A stretch of 64,000 nt of DNA, taken from NCBI RefSeq assembly GCF_036711975.1, contig NC_091969.1:1922001-1986000 (forward strand), in the 5' to 3' direction. Source of the stretch: Onthophagus taurus. Taxonomy: Eukaryota; Arthropoda; Insecta; Coleoptera; Scarabaeidae. This document shows, one piece after another, positions 53,109 through 64,000 of this stretch (position 1 is its first letter; each line of letters starts with the position of its first letter). A program made the position numbers and the translations under genes. The notes under the pieces are model-generated. The model was not told the DNA's origin. It made no database searches and saw only the letters and a list, made by a program, of their open reading frames with translations.

Positions 53109-54958
53109 ATGGATTCTCAGCCAGGGCCATCAAATATCAGTAAATGGGTGGATAGAAGGCCTTTAACTAAAAAAGATCTAGAAGAGGAAATAAGGAAAAT
53201 AATGGAGGAGGAGAGTGATGACAATGAAATTCCACCAACTGAATCAGATAGTGAAGTTGACCACATTTCAGTAAGCGACCATCTTACCGACACTGACGCA
53301 GACGAACCATCAGAAGATGAAGGCAATTTTTACGAATCAAGCTTGGCAGGTACTCCATCTTCTCACTTTTATCTGGGGAAAGATGGTACACGTTGGTCCA
53401 AACAACATCCACCAATAAATGTAAGGACTAGAGCCCATAATTTAGTGACCCATCTACCGGGACCGAAAGGAAAAGCAAAGGATGCAACTACTCCTTTTGA
53501 AGGTTGGAATTGTATGATTTCTGATAATATGATAAACCATATTGTCAGATATACCAACATATACATAGATTTGTCGCGAGGAAAATTTGTTAGGGAGAGA
53601 GATGCCGCTCCTACAGACCAACGAGAGATGAAAGCACTTTTCGGTTTGCTGTACTACGCTGGGGTACTGAAGTCTGGGAGACTCAATACATTGGAATTGT
53701 GGGAAAAACATGGATCTGGTGTGGACATATTTCCAGCCGTCATGTCTCGAAAACGCTTTTTATTTTTACTCACTTCTTTACGTTTTGATGACATACGTGA
53801 TAGGCACACCAGACGACAAAGTGACAAACTGGCTCCCATACGTGAACTCTCAGAATTATTTAAAAACAACATTCAAAGCTCCTATGTTATTAGTGAGTAT
53901 GCCACAATAGACGAAAAATTGGAACCTTTTAGGGGAAGATGCTCGTTTAGGCAGTACATAAAGAGTAAGCCAGCAAGATATGGCATAAAAATTTTTCTTT
54001 TGACTGACAGTCGTACATACTATACGAACAACTTTGAAATATATGCTGGTAAGCAACCGGAAGGTGAGTACAAGTTACAAAATGATCCTTATTCAGTCGT
54101 ATGCCGTCTCATCAAACCAATTGAAAAAACTGGCCGAAACATAACAATGGACAATTGGTTTATGAGTATAAAGCTAATGAATGATCTTTTGAAAAATCAT
54201 CGCTTGACCTGTGTTGGAACTATCCGAAAAAATAAAAGGGAAGTACCAACTGCATTTGTCACTCCAAAAAATCGGTCTGAATATTCTAGTTTATTTGCGT
54301 TCTCGGAAAATAAAACAGTAGTTTCATATTGCCCTAAGAAAGGTAAAGTAGTTTTGGTGGGTTCAACTATGCATAACGATGACTGTATCAACAGTGAATC
54401 TGAAAAGCAAAAACCTGAAATAATAGAGTTCTACAATTTGACTAAGGGTGGAGTCGATACTGTCGATACTGTCGAATATAATCCACATAATTATGTGGAT
54501 TATATTCTGTATCCAGGAGGTCGCAAAGGTGGCCACTAACTATATTTTTTGGTTTTCTGAATATTGCGGCGATAAATGCTTACATTGTTTATAAAAGCAA
54601 CAAGCAGGAACAAATTGCCCGAAGAGTATTCTTGAAAAACTTGGCAAAAGAACTAGTAAGAGAACATTTACGGTATAGGTCCACTATTGTCTCGCTACCC
54701 AGTGACATAAAAACAAGGATAATGCTTTTAATTCCACAAAATGAACAGGAAGAATTTCTTCCAGCGAAGCGCCAGAAAGTATTGTCGGGAAGGTGTCAAG
54801 TTTGCTCAGGCCGCAAAGACAGAAAAACTAAAACATGCTGTAGTGCGTGTAATAAACTCATATGCCGAGAACATTCTATACCAATTTGCCAAGGCTGTTT
54901 CGCAAATAAGGTTGTCCCCGTTCTGCAAGAAGATGAAGAACTGGAAGAAGAGGATGTC
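53109..54958 (+). pseudogene. piggyBac transposase, broken near codon 455
   Basis: The frame from 53109 has an acidic N-terminus, then the DDE core: first Asp in ATIDEKLEPFRGR, second in ITMDNWFMSIKL, third in KGGVDTVD. The expected RRWP...FFxxLNIAxINA region follows only after a disturbed stretch and a frame change (RWPLTIFFGFLNIAAINAY near 54530-54586). It leads into FLKNLAKELVREHL and the Cys/His-rich end CQVCSGRKDRKTKTCCSACN plus CREHSIPICQGC (stop near 54959). The disturbed stretch contains a perfect 34-bp palindrome. All catalytic residues survive but the protein is interrupted. Confidence 0.92.
54474..54507. repeat. Perfect 34-bp palindrome in the piggyBac gene
   Basis: Arms of 17 bp (gaatataatccacataa and complement) with no spacer, preceded by a gatactgtc duplication. 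It replaces conserved transposase codons after GGVDTVD. Confidence 0.95.
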
Positions 54959-55327
54959 TAGGTCATTTTATCATTTTTTTATTATTTTTTTTTGTTCAGT
55001 CTCATCATGTGTTGATTTGGTTTTATTGAGTACAATTTTATGTTCATTTATTTTAAATATGTCACAAATAGAGTTTATAAGTTCAGTTACACAATCCATT
55101 GTTTTATTTCCCGAAAGAAGACTCAAATATCTATACTTATACCCAAAATATTTATAAAAATCAAATATCGGGTAAAAAATACCCGACGCGCGTTTTAACG
55201 TGAGAGCCAGAGGCGCGCGTCCTCCCGGGTTAACTGTTTTAAGTTTTTTAACATTACATTTATTTAATATAGTTAATCTATATGAAATTAAACAATAATT
55301 ATTTACTTAAAATTGTATTAACATTAC

Positions 55328-55657
55328 TTAACACGTTATGCTATAATGACCCCAAGCTAATGTATTAATTCCGTTATCACAAATATATCGCTTGGAGTCA
55401 TTTCGTGAAAGAACCAATTTATTTTGTAATACAGTAAATATTCTGCGGTTAAAACTTCTAAATAATGTTTGTTGTTTAAATAATACCAATTTCGAATTTA
55501 GACAATCTAAATAATTTTGAAAAGAGATGTGATGTTTAACAACGGCCTTCTTAACTCCTTTGAATTTTTTGGTAATCCGCCCATCAGCGACCCTTCTAGC
55601 CTTTGACCTCAAACCAACAAATTCGACCATTACGTTTCCACAATTCTCATCTTTCAT
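55328..55657 (-). pseudogene. Polinton-type DNA polymerase B, C-terminal fragment
   Basis: 109 residues aligning with the end of the 19445 polymerase: VEFVGLRSKARRV, KGVKKAVVKHHISFQNYL, TVLQNKLVLSRNDSKRYIC and the terminal NTLAWGHYSI (copy 2 has CNTLAWGHWLI). No catalytic motifs are included. It directly follows the piggyBac insertion, which may have landed in a decayed Polinton. No other Polinton gene is nearby. Confidence 0.85.
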
Positions 55658-55876
55658 TTTAATTTAATTAATTTTAGTTTGTATTTTATTGTTTTGCTAT
55701 TGTTTTGGTTTGATTTTAATACATTTAATTTATTATTTAAATTTAACTAGATTTCTTTTATTTTTATAAATTTCATTTAACTTTGCTCCCTAAATTCAAG
55801 CCGGCGTGACAAGTTCTGCTTGTCGCATACGCCTTTAGCACGCCCACACAACATAGTAGAGCCGCTCCTTACAAAT

Positions 55877-55894
55877 TGGTGTCAGAAGTGGGAC
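55877..55894 (+). promoter_or_regulatory. Retroelement primer-binding site (probably tRNA-Leu)
   Basis: TGGTGTCAGAAGTGGGAC follows an LTR-like end (ccttaca). It precedes the gag frame by about 70 bases. Confidence 0.65.
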
Positions 55895-55965
55895 ATTATA
55901 GTTTTTGTATAATTTTCGAACCTTTAATTTCGTACCAATCAGAATAATTACTAACCGTTATTATC

Positions 55966-56931
55966 ATGGCAGAGGCCGCCATACAAGCTATGACCGTTAC
56001 CCCCGTGTCACTCGGGATGATCGCAGCAGCGGTAGAAGCGTTGTCGGGACAAAGGAACGTGAAATTATATTTTGAACGAATAGAGCAAAGAACCACGTTA
56101 GATAGGTGGACAGAACAAGAAACATTGAATATCGTAAAATATCGACTTTCCGGAGAGGCGTATCGATATAACAAAAGTGATACAACATTGAAAATAATGG
56201 TAATGTTTACTGAATTCAAAGAAAAATTTATACAAAGATTCAAGCCGCGAAGAATTCCAGGTGAAGCATACAACAAATTGAATCGCACTTTCCGGGTACC
56301 TAATGAGACTGTGTCCGAATTCTAGACTAGAATAAAATTGGTAGCTAATAAAATTTTGGAGGATAACCAAAGTAGGGCGACAGATGCCGAGTTGCCAGGT
56401 ATTAAAAAGAAAATTAACGAAAGCGTCCTTAATCAATTTAGGATGGGGTTGCGAAGAGAGATTTCTCAAATCATCGGAATTATATTAATGCGAGAAGAAA
56501 GTCTGACTTTGGAGAAGGCGGCGGAAATTGCGACTCTAGAAGAGAGTCATCAATTCGCCTTGAGGCGTCGATTCAAATCGGTTCGGGTGATGGAATCTTC
56601 GATTACATGTTTCAAATGTGGAGAAATTGGTCACATATCAAGAAATTGTAGAAATCAACAAAGACAAAAAACAACGCAGTTTAAAGGAAATCAGAAATTT
56701 AATTCTATAAACCTCATAAGTAATAGATTAACCGAAGGGAATTCGCCAAGACAGTCGTTTAGCTGTTATAATTGTGGACAAGAAGATCACTTTAGTCGAA
56801 ATTGCACTCTTCCCAGAAATCATAGACAAGGCACGACTCAGAAAAATTTTAAACGTGTAAGACTTAGAGAGCCTCTTATTAGGATTAGGTGTGCATTTAA
56901 ACACAATTTCTTCGAATGTACGTTTAATTAA
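55966..56931 (+). pseudogene. Ty3/gypsy gag with two CCHC zinc knuckles, one internal stop
   Basis: The first frame (55966-56325) contains capsid-like LYFERIEQRTTLDRW and FIQRFKPRRIPGEAYNKLNR. It ends at a TAG (56323-56325), after which the same frame continues with TRIKLVANKIL and leads to CFKCGEIGHISRNC and CYNCGQEDHFSRNC (zinc knuckles near 56610 and 56763). Gag packages the element RNA. No protease or RT follows, so the element is truncated or rearranged after gag. Apart from the one stop the gag is well preserved. Confidence 0.9.
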
Positions 56932-58076
56932 CTTTTCATACGCCTAATGTAAAACTTACAACTACCATAAAACATAACATAATGTCGACTCTAACGGACA
57001 CGGACACAAGGCATGCCGCGTAATAATTAATATACAAACTAATAAAAATCAGCGTTTTAAAATCAAATTAAATTAATACTACAACTCGGCCATCCTGACA
57101 ATAGTTCGTCCTCGAACTACACAAAAAAGTTTTTTTTTTATGTTTATCCACGGAAGCAAATTATTTCCCACCGGTACACCCTCATATGGTCTATTCGAAT
57201 TTTGAAATCCATCAATATCTACTATGACAAATCGAGTTTCAAAAGAAATTTTCTGGGAAAATTTCTTCGTTAGTAAAGGGAGGTATTATTACAGCTCAAT
57301 TTTTTTTTTTACTTTAGGTAACTTGAGTTTTGTTCGGAATTTATGTTATTTGTTATCTTTTCTTTATGTTGGTGGGAAATTTGTATTGCATATAGGCGGT
57401 TATTGAAATATTTGTGTTTATTTGGAATTAATTTTATTAATTTTTGTTTAATTTGATTTTTTTAGCAACGATCTCGATTCAGCAACTCCCTAAATCCCTT
57501 TTATCCTTTCAGATGATTTTTCTTTTCCTTTTCTTGATTTTTCTTCGTTTTTCGTTCTTTTGTGCATGTGTATATTGAGCGAGCAGGTGTATTTTTTGGG
57601 CCCTTTAAATTTAATTTAAAAGCATTGTGGCTTACCTCTCGAGTCTCTTCTTGAGTAACCAGTTACGATACACTGTGGTGTAAGGTGATTGAGGCATTTT
57701 TGGGTTCATCACCACTGCATATCTTTTGAAATCGTGTTTTCACGTTTCAAGTCATCGGATTTTTAGTGTATTTACATTAAAATTCATCTTTCTGGTTTTA
57801 AACTTCGAACATCAGAGGTAAGCGTGTATTTTTCTAACTTTTGCTATTTCTTTTAACCTTTCATGTAATCATTCTTTCTCTCTTTTCCAAACTACTTTAA
57901 TTAACTTACTCTTTAAAAAATATATATATACATACTAAACTAATTTCCCCTTTAATCTAATTTAAATACTAAAACTGTTTTATCTTCTTTTCCTAATTTC
58001 TTTTTATTATTTTCATGCAGGTTTTAGTAAGAGCCAATTTTATTTGGTAATTTTTCTAAGAGCGAAATTTCGTTCA
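56932..58076. other. No gene seen
   Basis: AT-rich, with several pyrimidine tracts and a possible donor (cagagGTAAGC, 57815). No coding or transposon signal recognised. Confidence 0.35.
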
Positions 58077-58083
58077 ACCAAAC

Positions 58084-58505
58084 CACAGTATATATAACAG
58101 ACAGTACTCTCACTCAGTGGCGGCACGTTTGATGTGGCGAATTGATTTTCAATGACCTCGAAGCCATTATTCTGGCATAAAACACAACAGGTCCGCATTA
58201 AAAATATTTAAAACGTCGAAAATATTAAATTAAAAAAGTTATTCGCAATTAAATTTCTGAACTGATAAAAACATTAGTTATTGAGTTATATATTATATAA
58301 GTAATAACGTCATTATTTATAATATTTGATATTTTATTTTAATCTTTACACTTGTCGTTACGGCTCTGCACAAAAACAAACCTCACAGACACACTGGCGA
58401 TTAGCAAGATTTAAACCAGCGTAATGGCCGCTCGCCTGCGTAATGAGGGCTGCGCATATCTTCCCACCAAACCGAGTGAGAGTACTGTCTGTTATTTATA
58501 CTGTG
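58084..58505. mobile_element. MITE, 422 bp, 33-bp TIRs, ACCAAAC duplication
   Basis: TIRs start cacagtatawataacagaca and are inverted at the right end. ACCAAAC flanks both sides (58077-58083, 58506-58512). A related right end lies inside the Harbinger insert (30785-30820). No coding capacity. Confidence 0.88.
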
Positions 58506-58960
58506 ACCAAACGTTTCGTTCTGCCATCTTGGAAACATCCACTTCGGTGTGTTGCTTTCCTACAAGAAACATTAAGCATCAAATTCTAAAATAACATCAT
58601 CCATACTTACCTTTCCCTCGCACCAGAGGTCGTTGCTGCGGAAAGTTAAGATACAAAATCATCGATACTAGAATCTAGAACATTACATCGGGGAAAAAGG
58701 TCAGGAATATTTTTAAAAAATATAATTATGTATGAAATGGGTGCCCATTATGTATGAAATATAGTATATATCTTTGTAGGTATCAACTTTATAAAAAAAC
58801 ATTTTATGCAAAACTTGTTTAATATTTTATTTGCCTTAATTAGACTCCATTCAATTGTTTTAAATTCAGAAAACAAATGAGTAACGAATAATACTTAAAT
58901 TTTTTAAATGTCAATGTATTCTTTCTTTATGATGGCGTAAAATTGTAATAAAAATTAATC

Positions 58961-59127
58961 AATAACATTAATCTAAATATCCGAGATCGTCAAATAACTC
59001 GAATTATTACTGTCAATTAAATTTACATACAAAATAAAACAAATAAACGAAAAACTATTGTACATCTCCAATAATTCGAGGTACTGCGAGATACTTGACG
59101 ATCTCGGATATCTAGATTAATGTTATT
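58961..59127. repeat. 167-bp inverted-repeat element
   Basis: Arms aataacattaatctaaatat plus ccgagatcgtcaa are inverted at 59070-59127 around an AT-rich loop. Probably a small MITE. Confidence 0.85.
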
Positions 59128-59596
59128 AGTTAAATTTTCTTAATAAACTAAAATTAATTAAATTTTTCGCGGGTTCTAATAACTTTGATGATTGTTTTTT
59201 TTTGGTTATTTCTTTTTTTCGCTAACATTAATAGTTTAGAGTTCATTATTTGTTATTGTTTGTACGTTATTTTGAATTTTTGGAAATAAACAAAACTTTT
59301 CTATTTTGCCTGTATAGACATTGTTGGAAATAATTCACGAGCACACCCTGTATAATCTGAACGCGTGAAGATAAGTCCATAATATTTGCGGAGCACAAAG
59401 GATTACTGTAGACGAGTTTATTCAGGGAGTTTCGACTTTTTTATTCGCGGCATTGTTGTCTGAGCCACCCTTCCAAGCGGAACATTCCGTCGCTATGGAA
59501 ACCGAAGTGGATGGAAAATTCCGGTCGTTTTTAGTGTGGTGTGAGGAACCACATTGTTATCGTACTCTGTGCGCAATGGATGGGCGATCGCGTTAC

Positions 59597-59680
59597 TTAA
59601 GCGAGTTTGAGCGAGGAATGTTTGTGCTTATGCACATTGAGGGTGTATCGTTCTGTGAAATTGCGCGTCGTCTCGAGTGA
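59597..59680 (+). pseudogene. Tc1-like transposase N-terminal fragment
   Basis: LSEFERGMFVLMHIEGVSFC followed by EIARRLE matches the first helix-turn-helix of Tc1-type transposases. Nothing downstream continues the protein. A caccctgtataat word at 59344 may be a terminus. Confidence 0.6.
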
Positions 59681-60357
59681 TCTCGAGTGATATTTTAATA
59701 ATGTGAAATTGACAGTAACAACAATTCTTTGTTTAATGATATTACAGAATTTAATAACCATCGACTTTTCCCAAAATACGTGTAGCTGACTGAATCTGAT
59801 CTACTTTATCGCTTAGCCTACAGTTTTTAACAAAATTTACTTTTCACATCTTTTAAACCTTTTAAATTTTTAAATCTGGATCGTTTCGTACTGTGATATG
59901 ATTCACAGTTTCAACACCGCACAGATAGCCTACATAACCTTAAATAAAACTCACGTTAGTCGTCTTACTGCGCTTCACGCTATAACGCGTTTTTACTTTT
60001 TGAATTTTTTTAATTTGCGTTCTTTTTGTTGATGGTAATATTTTAAGTTTTATTGCGACATTTTGTTGTTTACAATCTTTTTATAATGAAAAATAGGTAA
60101 TTGAAAGCCGCTTTACTGAATTCTAAATATAATTTTAAACTTTCCTTTCTTTTACAGTTCTCTTTAATTTTTCAACTCGCCCTTCTGGCTTTTAATCTTT
60201 TGTAACTTATTAAAACATTACGTTCTTACTCCCGAAGTCGCTTGGTGTTCTGATTATGTATTCTCCTTCTAGTTTGATTCTTCGTTATTGACGGTATCTA
60301 GTTTAAACATTGTCATTTGCAAAATGGTTTTTTCTATTATTGATTTTTCAGTCATGC
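59681..60357. other. No gene seen
   Basis: AT-rich with no recognised coding or repeat signal up to the hammerhead-like core. Confidence 0.3.
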
Positions 60358-60385
60358 CTGAGGAAGGTTTCATAGAAACCGAAAC
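60358..60385 (+). ncRNA. Hammerhead-ribozyme-like core
   Basis: CTGAGGA, a 6-bp stem (GGTTTC/GAAACC, loop ATA) and GAAAC follow in order. An AGCT/AGCT pairing could serve as helix III, but the expected cleavage-site bases are not present. Such cores mark Penelope-like and related retroelements. Confidence 0.35.
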
Positions 60386-60596
60386 AGCTTGTGCACCGAT
60401 TAGCTAAGTTTTTCAAATACACTATTTTTTATCATAAGACCTTTGGTATTTTTTAAACTTATCTCTCTACAATGAACGTGAAATCACAATTATCTAAACT
60501 AAAATGTCACTTTTATATTTACGCTTGTAAAACTAGCAAAAATTTATATTTATCTTGCATAATTCTTGTATTAATTCCACAAAGTATATATTTACA

Positions 60597-61512
60597 GTAT
60601 GTCCCAGGACAGATGTTACAAGAGGTAAATGACCTACATATTTTTGAATTTTACTTTAAGGATGTGGAATTAAGCCCTGCTTGATGTGAACAGAATTTTA
60701 AGAATATTATCATTTTTTGAAAATCAAGTTGGCCTTGGCAGTGAAAAGAACTATTTTTAGTTCAGGTAAAGTAACTTTTTTGTTCATGATCATTCGAAAT
60801 TTTATTAAGAAAAGTTGTTCAAAATGACAAATTATGGTTCTATGCAAAATTTCTCGACGTAAATTTTGTGTTCTAAAATTAACATAATGCAAGAGGAATT
60901 CAACTTTTAACTAGAACTGAGGGATAATACAATTTAAAGGAAAAATATAAAAAGGTTTCTTCGTAGTTTGAACTGGTCTGCAATTTAAAAAAATACAATA
61001 GTCTGACTAGTTTCGGCTTTTTGACAACTTCAGAAATTATTTTGAATTCAGAAAGAAGTTAAGATATATACATATTTTCTCATTTGACATTGTTGAGATC
61101 GTGAAGGTTGTTAATTACAATAAAATAATATTAAATAAATTACAATACAATTAATTTTCCAATATTTGCGACTACTTAAGTACATTTTTTCTAGGCGTAC
61201 TAATGTTTGTGTTCCTTCACTCTGATCTAATCTAAAAGTATGGAGGTAGATCAGAGTGAAGATTAGATTTCTGAAATTTTTCATAGTGCCATTATTTCAC
61301 ATTCCAAACAACTTTTCATGATGAAATTTTGCCCTATCATGAACAGAAAGGATACTCTAACTGAACTAAAAATAGTTTCACTGTCAACGCCGACTTGATT
61401 TTCAAAATATGAAAATATTCTTGCAGTTCTCTTCACACCAAGCAGAGTTTAATCCCCAATCTTTCTAAATTTTTAGGTCATACCTCTTGTAACATCTATA
61501 CTGGGACACACT
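60597..61512. mobile_element. Foldback element, about 916 bp, imperfect arms
   Basis: Left arm from gtatgtccca and right arm ending tgggacacac pair over about 250-300 bp, sharing agatgttacaagaggta, gaaaatcaagt and actatttttagttca. The centre is unique. Between the arms lies a CCGAAAC/CTGAAG word pair resembling the hammerhead-like repeats. Confidence 0.75.
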
Positions 61513-61694
61513 TCATATTTAATAGGTATATTAAATTGTTAAAAATATAAAATGAAATCAATGAAATTCTGAAACATCAATGAAAAATATAGATATTTAT
61601 TCTAGCCACATAATGTAATGCTCATTATTATTAATTACATCCGAAAAAATAACAAATTAAACCTATTCAAAAAACGAGTAAATAACGAGTAAAT

Positions 61695-61736
61695 GCTGTT
61701 ACTGAAGCATCAGTTGGAATGTTTGGAGTATTCACT
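61695..61736 (-). repeat. 42-bp duplicate of the nanos-like exon start
   Basis: Identical to 62751-62792, including the splice acceptor AG and the first codons of the exon, then diverges. A direct duplication about 1.05 kb downstream of the gene in its own sense. Confidence 0.93.
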
Positions 61737-62152
61737 TTATTCAAAAAACAAATAAGTAATTGTTTATTCAAACACATGAACTTAAAATTTGACAGAAAAT
61801 TATTAAGAAGTACAATAAATATAAACATATTACGAAACGACGTAATTAATCAACAATAGCAAATAAAATAAGTACTCTAATAAAGTATATATTGCACTTA
61901 CAATCTAATATATAAGTGAAACTAAATTATGTAAATCGCCAAGAATTGTAATAATACTGCAAATAATCGAAACATATTCATAAACAACTCATTCCAAACA
62001 ACAATTATTAAATCTCTAAAAATTAAATCAAAATTAACCTTGACAAAACTATACGAACTACATTCATGCATTTACTAGAAATATTCAGTAAGAAATGTTG
62101 AATCACTTCGGAAATTCAAGAATATTGTTCTTCAGAACAATAATTAAGTTCA
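61737..62152. other. 3' flank of the nanos-like gene
   Basis: AT-rich, probable 3' UTR on the minus strand. No motif recognised with confidence. Confidence 0.35.
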
Positions 62153-62950
62153 TTACTTGTGATTGCTAGCTGATGCCAACGTGCCATTAGCCAACCTTCT
62201 AGGTTCTGGTAGTGTTTCATTGACGGATTTATACAGTGGACAATACTTTCTAGTATGAGCATTATAACCATCTGCATAACAATACGGATACTTCAACGCT
62301 CTCAAAACCGGACATGAAACTTTACCTGTGGAATCTTTCAACGAATGACTTTCATAAAATTCTCGCCCCTCTGAATTTCTTCGACAAAACGTACAAGTTC
62401 TTGTTGATATGGCTTTTGACCACCCGTTTACGGTAGAATTGTTTCCATTGAGAAAATTATCCCACTTATGATTATCTTCCTGTTTGGCGATAGGTTGTCT
62501 TAAAAATACCTCTTTCATTTTTGTCACGTAATAATCCATTGGTTGATTATTGCTAACTATGATCTCTTCTGATGAATATTTAAAAGGAATGTTATAGATG
62601 CTGGTGGTCTGGTGACAGAGCGAACAGGAAAATATATCAGGGTTTTTGTTGTTAATTAACAAATGACAACGTGATGGACATTTATCAGGAATTCCTTTGT
62701 AGCTATCAATCTTTTCAGTAGTTTGATGATTGGCAGAGAGTGGCTTTGAAGCTGTTACTGAAGCATCAGTTGGAATGTTTGGAGTATTCACTGTATAAAA
62801 TACGGAAAATGTGTTAGTCATTTCTGTTTACATGAATACAAAAATAACGTAAAATAAATATAAATTCGATCTAAATAATCATAAAAGTATCTCACCTCCA
62901 TCCCGTAGATTTTTCTTCAATATGCAGCCGGTGACATTCCCACCATTTAT
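62153..62950 (-). CDS. nanos: Nanos-like RNA-binding protein (CCHC zinc fingers, one ligand changed)
   Basis: The main exon 62153-62790 encodes the C-terminal Nanos domain: CTFCRRN...H...C forms a complete first finger (C-x2-C-x12-H-x10-C). The second reads Y-x2-C-x7-H-x4-C (KYPYCYADGYNAHTRKYC), so Tyr (codon TAT) replaces the usual first Cys. The flanking SHSLKD and SCPVLR blocks are canonical. Nanos pairs with Pumilio to repress mRNAs in germ cells. An acceptor (ttttatacAG^TG) marks the 5' end of the exon. A candidate 55-nt exon lies at 62896-62950, with acceptor ttgtacAG and donor GGAG^GTGAGA, phase-compatible. Otherwise translation could start at an ATG at 62821. The domain keeps its frame, so this may be a diverged paralogue and not a dead copy. 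Confidence 0.85.
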
Positions 62951-62975
62951 CTGTACAAAAAGGGAAAGATAAAAA

Positions 62976-63252
62976 ATTATTTAAACTAAGATTAGAACTA
63001 AATCTAGAACTAACACTAGAAACTTTCGGGTTTTGCCGTGCGTCTTTTAATAAAAGGTTTGACGTTTCGGATGCCATGTCAAAAGCTCACTTCGAACCAG
63101 TTTCTGAAGAAGGTTGCAACATGGCATCCGAAACGTCAAACCTTTTATTAAAAGACGCACGGCAAAACCCGAAAGTTTCTAGTGTTAGTTCTAGTTTTAG
63201 TTCTAATCTTAGTTTAATTCACACCGGCCGTGAAAGCCTTCGTACTTATAAA
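62976..63252. repeat. Dispersed palindromic repeat, copy 4 (longest)
   Basis: Near-perfect arms from ttaaactaagattagaacta to the complement at 63183-63222 include gaaactttcgggttttgccg and aggtttgacgtttcggatgc. It ends caccggccgtgaaagccttcgtacttat outside the palindrome. A hammerhead-like core (63104-63134) lies at the centre. It sits just upstream of the candidate nanos-like small exon. Confidence 0.9.
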
Positions 63253-64000
63253 AAATTATTATAATGCATATACCGTTTGAGGCATTTAAATTGACACTAC
63301 CTATAGCTCATAAATCGTCAATTTTATCGAATAAGGTTTCAGATAAAACTTTCATCATATGAAGGGGAAAATATTCTGTATGGTATTCAGTTTACATTTT
63401 AGAAGCGCTATATATGTCTTTCAATTGTTAAGTTGTAACGCCTAAATATCTAACTTTAACAAAATAAAATCTAGACAAAGAGAAAAGAAATATGTTTACA
63501 CCTAAGGACACACGCGAGTAATCGACCGGCCGGAATTCTGAGTTGCAATAATTTTATTGAAATAAAATAATACTCGCATAAAATATAATCAAAAAATAAT
63601 ACAGGTAAGGTATTGTAATAGATAATGTAATTCAAAGGATAATATACTAAAAACAGAATTTGTTGTCAATGGTTCGCAAAATAAAACAAGCAAAAAAATA
63701 AAATGTGGCAAAAAAATTGAAACTCGCCAACAAAAATGTACGAAGGATATAAAATGAATTTAATTTAATCAATGAATTGCTTTTAATCAAAAAAATAATT
63801 GAATGAAACACTACATGAAAATTCCTCAGTGAGAACAAGATTAGTGCACGATTCTCCGGCAGAAATAAAATGTTGATGTTATCTGACCTTATGTTCGTTG
63901 ACTATTCCGATCTGATCTGAAGGAACTTATCTACACCAGCAACTTTTGGTGTTCTATAGGAAAATTTATTTTTATTGAACAATTTTTCTTAATTGATGCA
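63253..64000. other. No gene seen
   Basis: AT-rich sequence to the window edge. Upstream exons of the nanos-like gene could lie here or beyond. Confidence 0.3.

Larger units (their letters stand above)
52751..55229 (+). mobile_element. piggyBac element, 2479 bp, TTAA target duplications
   Basis: TTAA lies at 52747-52750 and 55230-55233. The TIR is 17 bp, cccgggaggacgcgcgc, identical at both ends. A second inner pair (gggtagaaaatacccg / cgggtaaaaaatacccg) lies just inside. It encodes one transposase that is nearly intact. A young insertion by its clean ends. Confidence 0.97.

Noticed and set aside
1-64000. tRNA or rRNA genes
   Set aside because: No cloverleaf with a recognisable A/B box pair or rRNA segment was noticed on either strand; primer-binding-site matches are retroelement features.

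Overview
This window is eukaryotic and almost certainly from an insect genome. Host genes carry short GT-AG introns of about 50-65 nt, the sequence is AT-rich, and it is packed with arthropod-type transposons. Three host genes can be recognised. One is the 3' end of a TMEM181-like membrane protein gene (24.0-24.3 kb, +). The second is an almost complete YTHDC2-like m6A-reader RNA helicase gene (27.4-37.9 kb, -) whose nine 3' exons can be placed. The third is a nanos-like gene (62.2-62.95 kb, -). A beetle is a reasonable guess for the organism, but nothing here proves it.

The main content is two Polinton/Maverick (adintovirus-like) elements. After a 152-bp satellite array (1-1758), a truncated copy 1 runs from 1759 to a 23-N assembly gap at 5600. 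Copy 2 (6412-24015) looks complete. It has 603-bp terminal inverted repeats with hairpin-forming tips. It encodes a PLA2-domain protein, adenain-like protease, penton-like and major capsid proteins, FtsK/HerA-type packaging ATPase, retrovirus-like integrase with a chromodomain, and a spliced protein-primed DNA polymerase B on the opposite strand. Several small genes of unknown role lie between them. Capsid and packaging genes read left to right and the polymerase reads right to left from the other TIR.

Copy 2 shows several unusual expression signals. (1) In both copies an intron splits the start codon of the first gene as A^TG. (2) The heptamer A AAA AAC sits directly on the PLA2 stop codon, with the protease open in the -1 frame and lacking an ATG at its conserved start, which suggests a frameshift-made PLA2-protease fusion. 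(3) A chain of seven tiny introns lies in an ATG-free leader upstream of an unknown gene. (4) A small spliced gene has a coiled-coil-like head and a PPPPY tail. (5) A short intron joins a zinc-finger exon to the polymerase. All this implies nuclear, spliceosome-dependent expression.

The rest is a transposon graveyard with informative nesting. A 377-bp solo LTR interrupts a copy 1 gene. A roughly 120-bp palindromic satellite fills 24.6-26.9 kb. The large YTHDC2 intron holds a Tc1 relic split by a Harbinger-like insert and a piggyBac relic split by a pogo element. A 3.1-kb head-to-head foldback composite at 40-43 kb is flanked by 9-bp duplications. A decayed Ty3/gypsy pol, a near-complete piggyBac with TTAA duplications (52.75-55.23 kb), a gypsy gag, a stray Polinton polymerase tail, MITEs and four dispersed palindromic repeats with hammerhead-like cores make up the remainder.
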